In this document: one piece after another, positions 35,304-46,879 of the stretch
How positions within the stretch are numbered: the stretch's first letter is position 1
Layout of the letters: the number at the start of each line of letters is the position of its first letter
From: Rhizophagus irregularis
Lineage: Eukaryota > Glomeromycota > Glomeromycetes > Glomerales > Glomeraceae
NCBI RefSeq assembly: GCF_026210795.1
Contig: NC_089445.1
Location: 868,001 to 932,000 of the forward strand
Direction of reading: 5' to 3'
DNA: 64,000 nucleotides
Notes under the pieces: generated by a model
Told to the model about the DNA's origin: nothing
Databases searched by the model: none
Seen by the model: only the letters and a program-made list of their open reading frames with translations
Made by a program: the position numbers and the translations under genes

Positions 35304-35830
35304 ATGGCTTATATATTACCTCCTACTCCAATTTCGCCATAAGTTTTACCAAAGATACAATGCTCTATATGTAAAAAGACATTTAAATCTAAGTGAGGTT
35401 TAAGTCAGTATAAAGCAATTATACGCTGATATAATTCTTCTCGCATAGGCTTTTACAAGCTTCCAAAATTTTTATAAATGAATTTAACTAGTTTTTTAAT
35501 TCATTGCCAACTTCCTTGTCACTTTACCAAAATTGGATTAAAGGTCACTGTGGTCTGCACTGAAAGTCAGTTTTTTGCTACATTTGGTGGGAATATTCAT
35601 CACTATTCTAACAAATCTCATGTTTATAAGTGCATCTTTGGGGGCCAGATGCATCAAGTAAGCTAGCGCAGGTCTTCAGTGATACAAATTGGGGAACCAA
35701 ATTCTATCATGGAAATAAAGTAACTTCAGTGGTGACCAATCTTGATAATATAGATACAGAAGAAGAAAATCCTCTTTATCGGAAGGAAAATTTTAAAATT
35801 TATTCACAAAGAAACTCGCAATATAAATGA
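35304..35830 (+). pseudogene. C2H2 zinc-finger transposon-gene remnant
   Basis: From ATG 35304: MAYILPPTPISP, stop, then IQCSICKKTFKSK (half of a C2H2 finger), stop, and GLSQYKAI. Later blocks read LPCHFTKIGLKVTVVCTES, NIHHYSNKSHVYKCIFGG and NWGTKFYHGNKVTSV in shifted frames. From memory, this layout (one finger followed by an NWGTKFY-type block) matches a repeated Rhizophagus gene family, probably transposon-derived. Several stops and frameshifts mean it is dead. Confidence 0.45.
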
Positions 35831-36119
35831 AACAAGTAATTATTGAATGGAAACCCTGATAAGAAAAGAATGTAAAGAGTAATAAATATGAGGGTGGATT
35901 TTTACATATCCATTTCTGGATTACAAAAAAAGAATAATAGATCATTAAGTAAATAAAATAAAAAAAAAGAAATGTAAAGAAATATTTTTTTTTCTGAGTA
36001 AAAATAAAAGAAAAACTTTTTTTTGCATGAGTAATAGGTTCAATTATAAAGAAAGCCAATAAATTACATCAGGAGATTATATGAGGCGAATATTAGCGTA
36101 AAGTTGTCAAATATGTATA

Positions 36120-36390
36120 ATCTCTGGAAATTTACACCCCGTAAAAATCTATAAATATACGGTTTTGCATAAATTACACTTGAAACATAGTTATTTAATA
36201 AGGCATATCTTAAAAAGTGCCATAAATTATTCATGAATAAGTAGTTTCGAAGTTTTACATTCTGAAATAATTTCTTAAATATTCGATTTTAAGTAATCTA
36301 CACATAAAAATAATTTGAAAAATACTTTATTGATTTTGTATCTTAAAAAGTTTCGTAAATTCTACGCAAGTAGGTAGTTTCAGTAATTTA
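36120..36390. repeat. AT-rich minisatellite, left part (interrupted by the CACTA element)
   Basis: Units of about 110-120 bp carry words such as tttgtatcttaaaaagttt, gtaggtagtttcagtaattta and ttttgcataaattacac. The array continues at 42834-43140 on the other side of the transposon with matching phase (gtagtttcagtaattta then cactttagaaatttgcataaat). Confidence 0.6.
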
Positions 36391-37012
36391 CACTGGTCGA
36401 ATGACAACATATCAGAGAAAATTCAGGTACCCGATTCTTCACTAATTCTTCACAGATATATATATTATACAATCCCGATACTTATTCCCGATTGGGCTCA
36501 GGTTCTTGTTGCATTTCTGGATACAACCGGGCATAAATACTTCATAAGTATTGGATTTCTATTGGTGAAGAATCGGGTTTCTGTTATTTTACAAATAAAC
36601 GCCCAATATTTACCAAATTAATAACTGAATCTTTTGAAGTTTTAATAAACTATAAGGTGCAAATCGGATAAATATTATGTTAATATCGGATTTCTGATAT
36701 TTTACTTATATTTATATAATATTTAAGTATTTATTTGGGTTATCATAAAGTATCGTTAAACGATACAATACACGCCGGGCAGTAATTGAAATCACGATAT
36801 TTCAAATTGTTTTAATCAATTTATTACTATTCGTTGCAATATATTATATAGCAATATACTAATCAATTTTACAGTAATACATTTGCTTGCTATATTTAAT
36901 CGTTGTTATATAGAAATAAACTACAAATCATTCTTGCGTAATAAAAATATAAACTACAAATTATTATTAATATACGTGCTTTTTTAAATCTAACATTGCA
37001 TTAATGCATTAA

Positions 37013-38632
37013 TTAAACCTGTTCATCAAGTTCGTTAGGTTCATCATTAATATTATCGATATTATCGATCTCATCTTGTGGTTGTACGTCGGATCCGTAC
37101 GACTGTGATATCGACCAATCAGGGGCACCTTCAGGCGGTTTTGACTCGTCGATCCACGTTTTATCATCATACCAACGATGTCGTGAAAGTTTTACATGAC
37201 TTATTTTCTCACCAACTCGGTCAGCCAAGCGAAGTAATTTACGTCCCTATAAAAATGAAAAAGAGATAATAAGCAAATGTATACAATAACTATACAATTG
37301 TTTTATTTGATACTTACACGACGTGACCTCCAGGGCTTGTCATAAACATGAAGAACATGTTTATCCGTTTCAATTTTATTCTTAGGACGAACATGATCTT
37401 CGATTTCTTTTTTGGTGAGCTCTTCATCAGTTTCAGAAACTTCATCACTGTGGAATCCTCCTTCATTAAATATGGTTTCACAGTCTTCCTTGAATTCTTC
37501 CCAAGATAATGATGACGGTTGAAATTCTTTAAGCGAGGCATCATTAATATTGAACATATGCTCGATGCCTTTCTGACGTCGCTCTTTTTTCTATTGCAAT
37601 CAGATATTAGTGATTAGGATAGAAAGGAACAAGATCAAGGATTTTAATTTCATATTTCGGATGTCTTCAGTACTTACATCTTTTCTTCGAAGAATTCGTT
37701 CCTTTTCTCTTCTTTTCAAATCTAGTCTTATCCGGATCAAGGCTAACCATCCAGCTTTCTCTACGATGGCGGTGTAGATTCTGTAAGACCCATTTCAATT
37801 CTATATCTTTGTATTGAAACCTTCCGGTCAAGACTCTAGCGATCTCCTTCATGATGTGTTTTGAAACGTGTGGTGCAATTTCTACCCATTTTTTGGTATG
37901 ATCCAATTGCAATGAATCATCGAGACCGCTAAGTATCTGCACGACCTCATCCTTAATTTTATAAAAAAATATCGATTAAAAAATTTTGCTGAATAACCAA
38001 TAGTTACTTGATACTCACATGGAACAACTTATATTGATCTTCGTCCATATCTTCAAGCAAAACCCGAGCACGTCGACGATATCCAGTTTCTGGTTCTGGC
38101 GTGAGTGATGTATTTTGTCTACTCCTTGGAACTGGTGTTGTCTGAGGGGTTGATGGCCATTCAGCTTGTAGGTCGTTCCTTGTTTGAGATTTCTTGAGGG
38201 TCCGAACTTCTTCCGTAAGTGCAGTGATAGCTCTGCTTAGGGCTTCGATATCTGTAAATTGAAATCATGACATTATATTCAAAATATGTAAAATAAAAAA
38301 CATAATTATTATATTATAACCATACCATCATTCCTATTATATCTTGTAGTTGAACACCCTCCTTGTTGACTTGGTGAACGACTATCTGAATAATTAGTCC
38401 TATTATGTCTTGTAGTCGAACGTCCTCTTTGTTGACTTGGTGAACGACTATCTGAATAATTAGAATAAGAAGAACGTCTAGACTTGTTCCTTCTTGAACG
38501 ATAACGGTGACGACGATGTGGTGACATTGAGTTTGTTTGATGATGGTTGTAAGAGGTTAAATTTGTTGTAGATAAGCGTCTTAAGCTTATTTTCTTAATT
38601 TTGAAAGGTCTTCTTCCACGCATTTTTACCAA
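37013..38632 (-). CDS. CACTA element second gene (TNPA-like, probable DNA-binding partner)
   Basis: Minus-strand exons 38632-38326, 38251-38019, 37951-37678, about 37570-37317 and 37246-37013. Donors GTATGG, GTGAGT, GTAAGT, GTAAGT. Exon 1 is highly basic and Arg/Ser-rich (RHRYRSRRNKSRRSS, plus a duplicated YSDSRSPSQQRG block). Exon 2 starts DIEALSRAITALTEEVRTLK, a coiled coil. Exon 3 has VEIAPHVSKHIMKEIARVLT and a basic end. Exon 4 is acidic (EEFKEDCETIFNEGGF). The last exon ends DEIDNIDNINDEPNELDEQV. About 545 residues. Its place beside a Transposase_21-type gene inside the same element makes a TNPA-like role in binding the subterminal repeats likely (inference). The exon 3/4 junction is not clean: the best acceptor (CAATAG at about 37594) is out of phase, so a small indel or weak acceptor is possible. 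Confidence 0.7.
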
Positions 38633-39184
38633 AATTTGTTAAAGGATAAAAAAAAAACAATACAATAAGGTAAAAGACGTTCTTTTATACCTTTATTTAT
38701 TTCCACAATTAAAATATTATGATTATTAATAATATTTTTTTTTTCCTATAATTAGATTAAATGTAATGATTACGATTTTTTTTTAATGATTTAGATCAAA
38801 GTATAATGATATGGCAGAGAAAAAAAAATCAGTTCGTGGGAAGAAAGGGGTCTTTATATATATTTTTTTTTTGTCATATGAGGACCGATAGGTCTGTCGA
38901 AAGTAACGAAATAGTCTATTAAATAAGCTTTTTTTGATTGAATTTTTTTTTCCTTTTTTTTCATGCCGATAAGTCTATTGAAAATAACGAAATAGTCTAT
39001 TGAAGTATAAGCTTTTTTTTGATTCAAATAAAGGAACTTATATTGATTTAAATACAATAAATACAATAAATTGATAGTAACCTAATATGGTCAACAATGT
39101 CAATTATCAATCATACTAATATATCCGTTCATCGAAGAACCGGAAATTCATTTTTAATAAAATTTTTTTATATTATTATTTACA

Positions 39185-42100
39185 ATGACGAGAAAATACC
39201 GAAGAACAAAAGCTGTCTTTGTAAAGAAATCCTATAATTTTAAACAGAAAACATCAAATAAAGTTCCGTGTCATTGCAATAAATGTAAAGGTAACATGGT
39301 TGATCCACGTACAAAAAATAGTCATAGTTTAAAAAGGGATATTAGACCAAGAGGAGTTATTGAAGAAATTATAGATTTAAATCAAGTTTCATCTGATGAC
39401 CTAAACCAAGATACATCGGTAGACCTCTTGAATGATCCAATGGAAATAGAATCACATAATTCAGATGATGGTCATCATGAACCTATTGTTGATGAGGAAA
39501 ATTATTCGTTTCTTCCCAAAAAATCGAAATCATCAAAAGCCAAATCGAAAGATAAACGAAAACATATCGGTAGTGGAAATTCCAAGAATGTATCATACCC
39601 TATTGTTGTTATTGAACAAAGTATTTCAGATGATGATACTAGTGATGCTGATGATGAAGAAAACGATCAAGTTGATAATGACTTTGATCCTATCGAAGAA
39701 ATACCAAATGAATCTTCATCCGGCTGGTTTGACGCACCGGAAAATACATACGGTGATGATCCAGAAGCCTCCTTCATTGATTTTACTGAAGACTTTCATT
39801 GGATTGTTTTATGGATCTTATTATATCAAGAGAGATATAAGTTATCCGATGTCACTACCGATTCTTTAGTCAAATTTTTTAGATATCTTTTGGTTCTTTT
39901 GGATGCAAACACGTACAATTCTTTTCCTACATCTTTGTATATGGCACGTAAAAAACTTGGCGTCTGTGCTCATATTGTCAAATTCGCATCGTGTGAAAAG
40001 TGTTGCAAATTGTATAATGTAACAGAAGTATCAACTAACGACCCTTACCAAGTTCCAGCCACAATTCATTGTACCTATGTAGATTTTCCGGATCATCCGA
40101 TGGCAAATCAAAGAAAAAAGTGCAATGCTACACTTGCTAAGAAAGTTCCGGTTACTAACGGAACAATCTATCGACCTTCTTTAACGTTCCCTACTGTTAG
40201 TTTAAAACACCAATTACAATTAATGTATAATCGAAAAGGATTTGAGAAATTATGTAGAAAATGGGCGGACCGTAACGATTCTCAATTTTTGAATGATATT
40301 TATGACGGAAAGATCTGGAAAACCTTTCAGGATCATCGTCAAAATATACCATTTTTCCGGAAAGATGTCTCAGACCGCCACTTAGGCATCATGTTAAATA
40401 TCGACTGGTTCCAACCATTCGATAATTCAACTTATAGTATAGGAGCTCTATATGGTGTAATATGTAACCTGCCTCGAAATGAAAGATTCAAGCCATCAAA
40501 TATTTTGACAATGGCTTTAATTCCGGGGCCAAATGAGCCTAGTTTACATCAACTAAACCATTATATAGCTCCCATCATCGATCAATTAATCGAGTTATGG
40601 AATGGGATTGAACTATCGAAAACATACGAAAGCTCTACCGGAAAATCTATTCGAGCCGCAGTAATATGCTGCTCATGTGATATTCCAGCCGCGAGAAAAC
40701 TCTGCGGTCATATCTCTGCGCGAGTGGCTTGTCATAGATGCTTAAAAAAGGCTCAATATGATGATCGAAATCAACCGAATTTTGGCGGATTTGATGATAT
40801 TGATGAATGGTTTGTCGAAAGAGATATCAACCAGGTTCGAAGGGATGCGCGAGAATGGTTGAATTGCAATACTAAAGATGCTAGAAATAGTCACGTCCAT
40901 AATACTTTAGTACGGTGGTCAGAAATGTATCGACTTCCGTACTTTGATTCAGTGCGATTTCTCACGTGGATCCAATGCATTGTTTGTTCTTGGGTATTGC
41001 TAAGTGGATCGTGACCAGACTGTGGATCGAGGAGGGCCGATTGACACAAAAAGATTTAGAAACAATGCAAAAAAGGGCAAATGCAATAAAAGTTCCAGCA
41101 GATATCGGTAGAATTCCCTACAAAATTGCTACAGGTGAAGGCTTTTCAAGGTTCGCCGCTGATCAATGGAAGACTTTTATCTTAATTTATGCCACTTCCA
41201 TAACATGGGATCTGCTTCAAGAATCGGATAAATTGATACTCGCCAATTTTGTCCGTGCATGCAATATTCTTGTATGCAGATCTATAACAACGAATGGGTT
41301 AGAAGAAGCTCATAAAAATCTTCTAGAAGTGGCAAAGCTCATTGAAGAAAATTACGGCGCAGAAAAAATTACGCCGAATTTACATTTATGCTTACATATT
41401 TGCCATTGTGCGTTAGACTATGGACCATTATACGCGTTCTGGTGTTTCAGTTACGAACGCATGAACGGTCTATTAGGTAATTCCAGATTTCCGAACTTAT
41501 CAATATAATTAAATCAATTTATTAAATAGTCTATATTTATAGGATCGTATCATAGCAGTAATAGAAGAATCGAACCAGAATTATTAAAAACCATTCAATT
41601 CAACTCTCTTCTTGATCAGTTTTCTTCATGCGCCCAAGACCATCAACATTTATCGACTTGTATCACACTAATTACACCGAAAGAAACTACCGGCAGTCTT
41701 GTAATTCATGATGAAATTAATGGAATAGATTACCGGGAATTTTTATCAATGTCTAGAAACGTGGAAGAAATGGCCGGAACAGGTTCGGAACCTTTTCCAG
41801 GTACTTTTCTTAATCCTAAAAGGATAGACACCAACCTTTCAAAAGAAGTATTAGATTTGTTGGTTGAATATTACCGCAATGCCTATGGAAAAGATTTCGC
41901 AGCACTATCAGATATCCATGCTGCTCCTTCTGCTATACCGGTATTACCAAAAGTGAACACTTATGGACGACTAAAAATTGGATCCGAAGTTTTTGGGTCA
42001 ATGTATTCTAAAAGGCACGTCACATCGGCCAAAATATTATCCCAATTTCTCCATGATAATACTAAAGATACTTATCCCGGTATTGTTCAATTTTATTTTG

Positions 42101-42390
42101 AACATATTATACATTTTCCGGAAGGTTCTGTAAATCATTCCCTAGCATTTGTAAAGTGGTACCTTCCGGCAGAAAATCACAAGACTAGATTTCATTGCAC
42201 AATTAATGGCGATGAAAATTTGTGCAATATAGAACTATGGAAAAAAGAATTTTATGATCTTAGCAGGGATTGTATTATCCCTGTACATAGTATACTGGGT
42301 CGGTTTGTTGAAGGTTCTTTTTCAATAGGACGAAAAGAAACCCGGAAATATGTGTCAGTAATACCGATCAATAGAAAGTTTCATATTTAA
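39185..42390 (+). CDS. CACTA transposase (Transposase_21/Tnp2-like), one frameshift
   Basis: Exon 39185-41476, a 66-nt intron 41477-41542 (GTAATT to TTATAG), exon 41543-42390; about 1,046 residues if the frameshift is bridged. N-terminus: CHCNKCKG zinc motif (residues 29-36) and an acidic stretch. The core DDE region has NIDWFQPFDN (Asp at about 407), YSIGALYGVICNLPRNERFK, LIPGPNEPS, LIELWNGIEL and CDIPAARKLCGH with CHRCLK, the arrangement of plant Tnp2 proteins. A 1-nt deletion near 40955-40963 splits the frame (FLT- / VDPMHCLFLG); with one base restored all phases close, so decay is recent. The C-terminal part includes a LKIGSEVFGS block and a PEGSVNHSLAFVKWY block. Confidence 0.85.
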
Positions 42391-42833
42391 AATTTATAAT
42401 AATACTGTAATATCAATCATGTTTTATATTATGAATATTATAAATATACAAATAAATAAATATATAATAATTATTATTAAACCTTTAAATTTCTCACCGT
42501 CTAATATCAATGTTCTATCAGTATTATTATCGGACATGTGATGTTTTACCGATGCTTATTTATAAATTAATGACAGATCATGACAGATCGGGTGTTTATT
42601 TATTAGTCATCGGGTAAATCCGGAAGGTAATCAATTTGTTACTTATTATCAGCTGATCAAATTTGATATACGTTTAGAATCTATCGGCTTCTTATATAAT
42701 AGAATCAATAGGCCTATCGGGATACTGATTATTTAATGATAAAAAAAATAAGAGCCGGTTAAGAACCGAAACCTGATTGGTCCCGATTCTTAACTGGCTC
42801 TTAATACACCGATTCTTCATCATTTGACCAGTG

Positions 42834-43140
42834 TTACGCTTTAGAAATTTGCATAAATACATGATTTTGTATAACCCACACATGAAAATGTAGCTTAAAA
42901 TATTTTGAATAAGTTTGTATCTAAAAAAGTTGTGTAAAATTTACATAAATAGTTAGCTTCAGTATTATACACTTTAAAAATTTGCCTAAATATGTAATTT
43001 AAATAAACTGCATGTTAAAATACAGTTTAAAAATATTTTAAAAACTTTGTATCTGAAGAAAGTTGTGTAAAAATTTGCACAAATAGGTAATTTGGTAATA
43101 CACTTTAAAAATTTGCACAAATACACGATACTAAAATCAT
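42834..43140. repeat. AT-rich minisatellite, right part
   Basis: Continuation of the array at 36120-36390. Words cactttaaaaatttgc, tttgtatctaaaaaagttgt and aaataggtaatttggtaat recur about every 110-120 bp. Confidence 0.65.
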
Positions 43141-43221
43141 ATAAAATAAATACGAAGGTTTAAGCATGTCTTTATTCTAAGATAAATATGAAATATAATG
43201 TTAATAATTAAAATAAAAAAT

Positions 43222-43320
43222 AAATAGTGTAGTGGTTAGGTAACGAGACTTAATATATTAATAATTTATCTTGAGGTATTCAGTTCGACTCTTAGTGTAG
43301 GCAAAAAAAAAATAAATAAA
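43222..43320 (+). mobile_element. tRNA-derived SINE-like sequence with A-rich tail
   Basis: tagtgtagtggttaggtaac resembles a tRNA A box region and cagttcgactctta a B box, about 60 nt apart, followed by an A-rich tail. A second partial copy of the B-box half (attcagtacgacttttagtg) lies at 43343-43365. The T-stem pairing is imperfect, so a true tRNA gene is unlikely. Confidence 0.5.
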
Positions 43321-43379
43321 AATATGATTAATATCGAAGGTATTCAGTACGACTTTTAGTGTAAGTAAAAAAAACAACA

Positions 43380-43959
43380 AAATTGTAAGAAAATATCAGA
43401 AAAATACACGAGGTGTTATAAAGAGGAAAATTTTATGTTAAGGTAACTACATTATTTTTTACTACTAAAAAACTACGTCATTTTCAAAAATACACTATTT
43501 TATACTATTGAAAATTTCTCTAAAATTTTCACACTCGTATATCATCGCGAGTGGTGTAGATTTGCGTAGTTTTTCACATGTGTATTATTTTGTAGATCTA
43601 CGCTTATTTTATCCTCCTGATGTAGGTATCTTCTTTCACCAGATTGTGTTAACATCTTCAGTTGATCAATATGAAAAGAACATATAATTCCTATTTCTTC
43701 AATTGGTTACAACTTTAAAATAATTAAATATAGAAAACTTTAATAGAACAAATTATTTATATTTTTTTTTTCCAGCTAATACATATAATTTTTAGAAAGT
43801 ACTTATACATTACATGAATTGCATGTAAAAACTAGATTTGTATAAAATAAAAATGTACATATTAAAATGACTTAGTTGTACAGTTACCTAAATTAACGAG
43901 CTACATTTTGAATATACTAAAAGATTTTATTCGTGAACAATTTTGCATCATCTCAACTG
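43380..43959. other. Intergenic region, no gene seen
   Basis: AT-rich, no supportable open frame or structured repeat. Confidence 0.4.
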
Positions 43960-44085
43960 TAGAGCTCACCATGTCCTATTTGTGATGAAAAACATGGGAA
44001 TTATGGATTACATGGCAAATGGTATAAAAATGAAACAGAATATTGTCTTATTAGCTTACTTTAAGCAATAAATTAAAATTCACGA
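43960..44085 (+). pseudogene. Zinc-ribbon repeat-family fragment, copy C
   Basis: The region agctcaccatgtcctatttg onward translates in part as SPCPICDEKHGNYGLHGKWYK followed by a Cys-poor end; closest to copy B at about 24000-24100. Only the zinc-ribbon stretch remains. Confidence 0.45.
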
Positions 44086-44089
44086 TCAT

Positions 44090-45460
44090 AGTATAGTTCG
44101 ATACTATTCACCCGGCGCAGTATATATCAGAAAAAATTTTTTTCCTTCTTATTAGTTCTGCAGTGGTGAAGATACAAAAGAGGGAAACACATAAATTTGT
44201 CTAGAAATTAGCCCCTTTGGCTGATAAATTTAACCAGATGTTGATCCTGCTTCTGCGCAATTTTGACATAGGATCCACCAGTATTTTAGTAGATCATGTT
44301 TCTATTAGTTGGAAGTATAAAGAGTTTTCACGATTATCATATAATATAGGAAGACTTTATAATCACATCTGTATTGCAAAAGATAAGAAGGTAGCAAAAG
44401 GAATATATAAAATGTGAATGCTATTCCTGAAAAAATATGCTTTCAAGTACAATTCGTGTCTATCGTGTCTAATTAACGCTCTTGTGATTTGATGGTATAG
44501 GTTCTATACTCTTAGGGAGCTTACACATATTATGTAATTATTATAGGGGGGGAGGGGGGTAGTTAAAATTTTACGTTACACTTATTTAAATCATATGATT
44601 TATAAATATTATAATTTGATTGGTTATGAAATCTAACAGGGGGGGGGGTAAGGTTTATAATAAAATGAATATTACGTGATATGTGTAACTCCCCTTACAC
44701 CAATATTATTAACTTCAAAATTATATAATTCTAAAAGGTATCATTAGTAAACTATCTTGTAAAAGGAGAATAAACTGAATAAATTAGTTTAGGATAGCGT
44801 CATCATATGATTAATAAAGCATGCTTAATGAAAAACGTTTATGTGCAACGTTTTACTCACACGTGATTAAGAATTATTCAGATATCTATTGTTTATATAA
44901 ATAAAAAAGTTTTTTGTTCTTCTGATCTGCTGTGCTTTAAATACCAAGTTTATATTTAAAGAAGAATAAGAATACACCTGTTATCTGAATGCTTAAACAA
45001 TTTTAGATACCATGGTAAGATAAACTGTAAAAGTGTTTTCTTATGAAATGTAGTATCCTAGCTATGGCGAAAAAAAAGTTACTGATATATGACTTTTGGC
45101 CTGCATTATGGCGTTATGCACTAACACGTGAAAATAACTGGTGACGAATAAAAGATAACGAATAAGTTTTTACCTACTAGAAAAAAAATAAATCCCTCAG
45201 ATAAATATAAAAAGTGAAAACGCAGTAGGATGTGATAGTTGCCCTGTAAAAAATCTGATCCGTGTTTTATCTTTCCATGTTTTTTCCATAAATGTATCAT
45301 TTTCATGGAATTTATAGCCTTAAATCATGGAAATTTTTATTTTGCTAACACAGATATCCGTGAATATATCATTTACACAGAATTTTACAAAAGACACGGA
45401 GAAATAATGGAAATATTTGGATAAAAATTTTTTATAGAGTTGTGATGAATAAAATGCAGT
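44090..45460. other. Intergenic region with two G-runs, no gene seen
   Basis: Short G tracts at 44547-44559 and 44639-44648 are exceptional in this AT-rich setting, both followed by similar wording (ggggggtagttaaaat / ggggggtaaggtttat). The open frame at 44217-44417 has no recognisable motif. Confidence 0.4.
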
Positions 45461-45468
45461 CACATGTC

Positions 45469-46640
45469 TAAAGCTCTAATCGGTCCAATCCTAATCTGGA
45501 AATCCAGACCGAAAATTCGGATTGGTCAGGGCTGGGTTGATGTTTCAACCTGGACTAAAATATTCAGTCCAGTCTGGTCCAATTTTGGATTATAAATCTA
45601 ATCCAGACCAAATTTTATGGATTGGACTGGACCAGACCGAATAAACATTTTCGCAATAGTTTTATATTAAAACCGTTGCTATTGTAATTATTTAATAAAA
45701 AAAATGTTGCGAAACGTTTTTTTTAATATATTATTATAAAAAAATGTTTACACAACATTTTTTTAAAAATATTATTATAGAAAAAACATTTTCACAACGT
45801 TTCTATAATAATTTAACAAAAAAATGTTGCAAAACGTTTTTCTATAATTATATATTAAAAAAACGTTTTCGCAACATTTTTTGATTAATTTAATGAAAAA
45901 ACGTTGCAAAAACATTTTTTTTAATATATTATTATAGAAAAAACATTTTCGTAACGTTTCTATAATAATTTAATGAAAAAATGTTGCAAAACGTTTTTTC
46001 AAAGTAATTTTAATTAGAAAAACATTTTCACAACGTTTCTATAATAATTTAATGAAAAAATGTTGTAAAACGTTTTTTCAAAGTAATTTTAATTAGAAAA
46101 ACATTTTTGCAACGTTTTTTTAATTAATTTAATGAAAAAACATTGCGAAAATATTTTTTAATATATTATTATAGAAAAAACGTTGCAAAAACGTTTTTTT
46201 AATATATTATTATAGAAAAAATGTTGCAAAAACGTTTTTTTTAATATATTATTATAGAAAAAATGTTTTCGCAACGTTTCTATAATAATTTAATGAAAAA
46301 ATATTGCGAAACATTTTTTTAAAGTAATTTTAATTAGAAAAACATTTTTGCAATGTTTTTTTAATTAATTTAATGAAAAAACATTGCGAAAATGTTTTTT
46401 TAATTAATTTAATGAAAAAACATTGCGAAAATGTTTTTTTTAATATATTATTATAAAAAAACGCGCAACGTTTTTTTATTATAGGACCGGACCAGACCAG
46501 ACCAAAATAACTGGTCTGGTTTGGTCTAGTCTCAGATTCTCTTTTTAATGTAAACCGGACTGGACCAAAATGAACTAATTTTTCAGTCCAGTCCCAGATT
46601 ACTTCCCAACCCAGACCAATCCGGACCATTTAGAGCTTTA
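45469..46640. mobile_element. Non-autonomous hAT-like element, 1,172 bp, with internal minisatellite
   Basis: Ends TAAAGCTCTAATCGGTCC (45469) and its inverted partner GG(A)CCATTTAGAGCTTTA (ending 46640) are flanked by a perfect 8-bp duplication cacatgtc (45461-45468 and 46641-46648). TAAAG fits the hAT YARNG end rule. Next to each end are blocks of ggtccagtc/gaccagaccg words in inverted order. The centre (about 45650-46480) is an array of self-complementary units (see separate entry). No transposase is present. Confidence 0.85.
45650..46480. repeat. Alternating-orientation minisatellite of AAAACGTTTTGCAACGTTTT type
   Basis: Roughly twenty copies of a self-complementary core (aaaaacgttgcaaaacgtttttt with drift) are joined by taatatattattatag or taataatttaatg spacers. 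Each core can fold on itself and pair with its neighbours, so the array would form a long branched hairpin. Confidence 0.8.
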
Positions 46641-46650
46641 CACATGTCAG

Positions 46651-46871
46651 TAAGGTTGCTTGCCGAAATCTTATTAATAACTGCCGAAACCTATACGGAA
46701 AATGCCAAAACTATATTAAATCATATTAAAAATCCTGCCAAAACTTTGCCGAAATGCCGAAACCCCATTTGCCGAAACTGCCAAAACCCTGCCGAAACTA
46801 TAGTAAACATATAGTAAAATCTTGCCGAAATTTATTGCAGGATTTTAGAGAGGTTTTGGCAAGCAACCTTA
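46651..46871. mobile_element. hAT-like MITE, 221 bp, next to the previous element
   Basis: Inverted ends TAAGGTTGCTTGCCGAAA (46651) and the complement of TTTTGGCAAGCAACCTTA (ending 46871), flanked by catgtcag (46643-46650) and catgtcat (46872-46879), a 7/8 target duplication. The interior is built of tgccgaaac words. It landed on the target duplication of the element at 45469-46640. Confidence 0.8.
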
Positions 46872-46879
46872 CATGTCAT

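Larger units (their letters stand above)
36391..42833. mobile_element. CACTA-type (CMC/EnSpm) DNA transposon, 6,443 bp, complete ends
   Basis: The ends are inverted: CACTGGTCGAATGA at 36391-36404 and its complement (with A for G at one site) at 42820-42833. The element is flanked on both sides by tta, a 3-bp target duplication as expected for CACTA elements. Inside the ends, the word ccgattcttca(c/t) recurs in both orientations at about 36430, 36566, 42785 and 42809, giving subterminal repeats typical of this group. It carries two divergent genes, 37013-38632 (minus) and 39185-42390 (plus). Only the one frameshift in the transposase appears to disable it. Confidence 0.9.

Noticed and set aside
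35793-36059. 88-codon minus-strand frame rich in Phe and Ile
   Set aside because: Composition follows A/T-rich sequence; no motif, no splice or promoter context.
45650-46480. CRISPR-like array
   Set aside because: The units are self-complementary and alternate in orientation, spacers are not unique, and the genome is eukaryotic. It is the core of a hAT-like element.
46330-46629. 99-codon minus-strand frame
   Set aside because: It runs from the element end into its minisatellite core, and the translation is repetitive.
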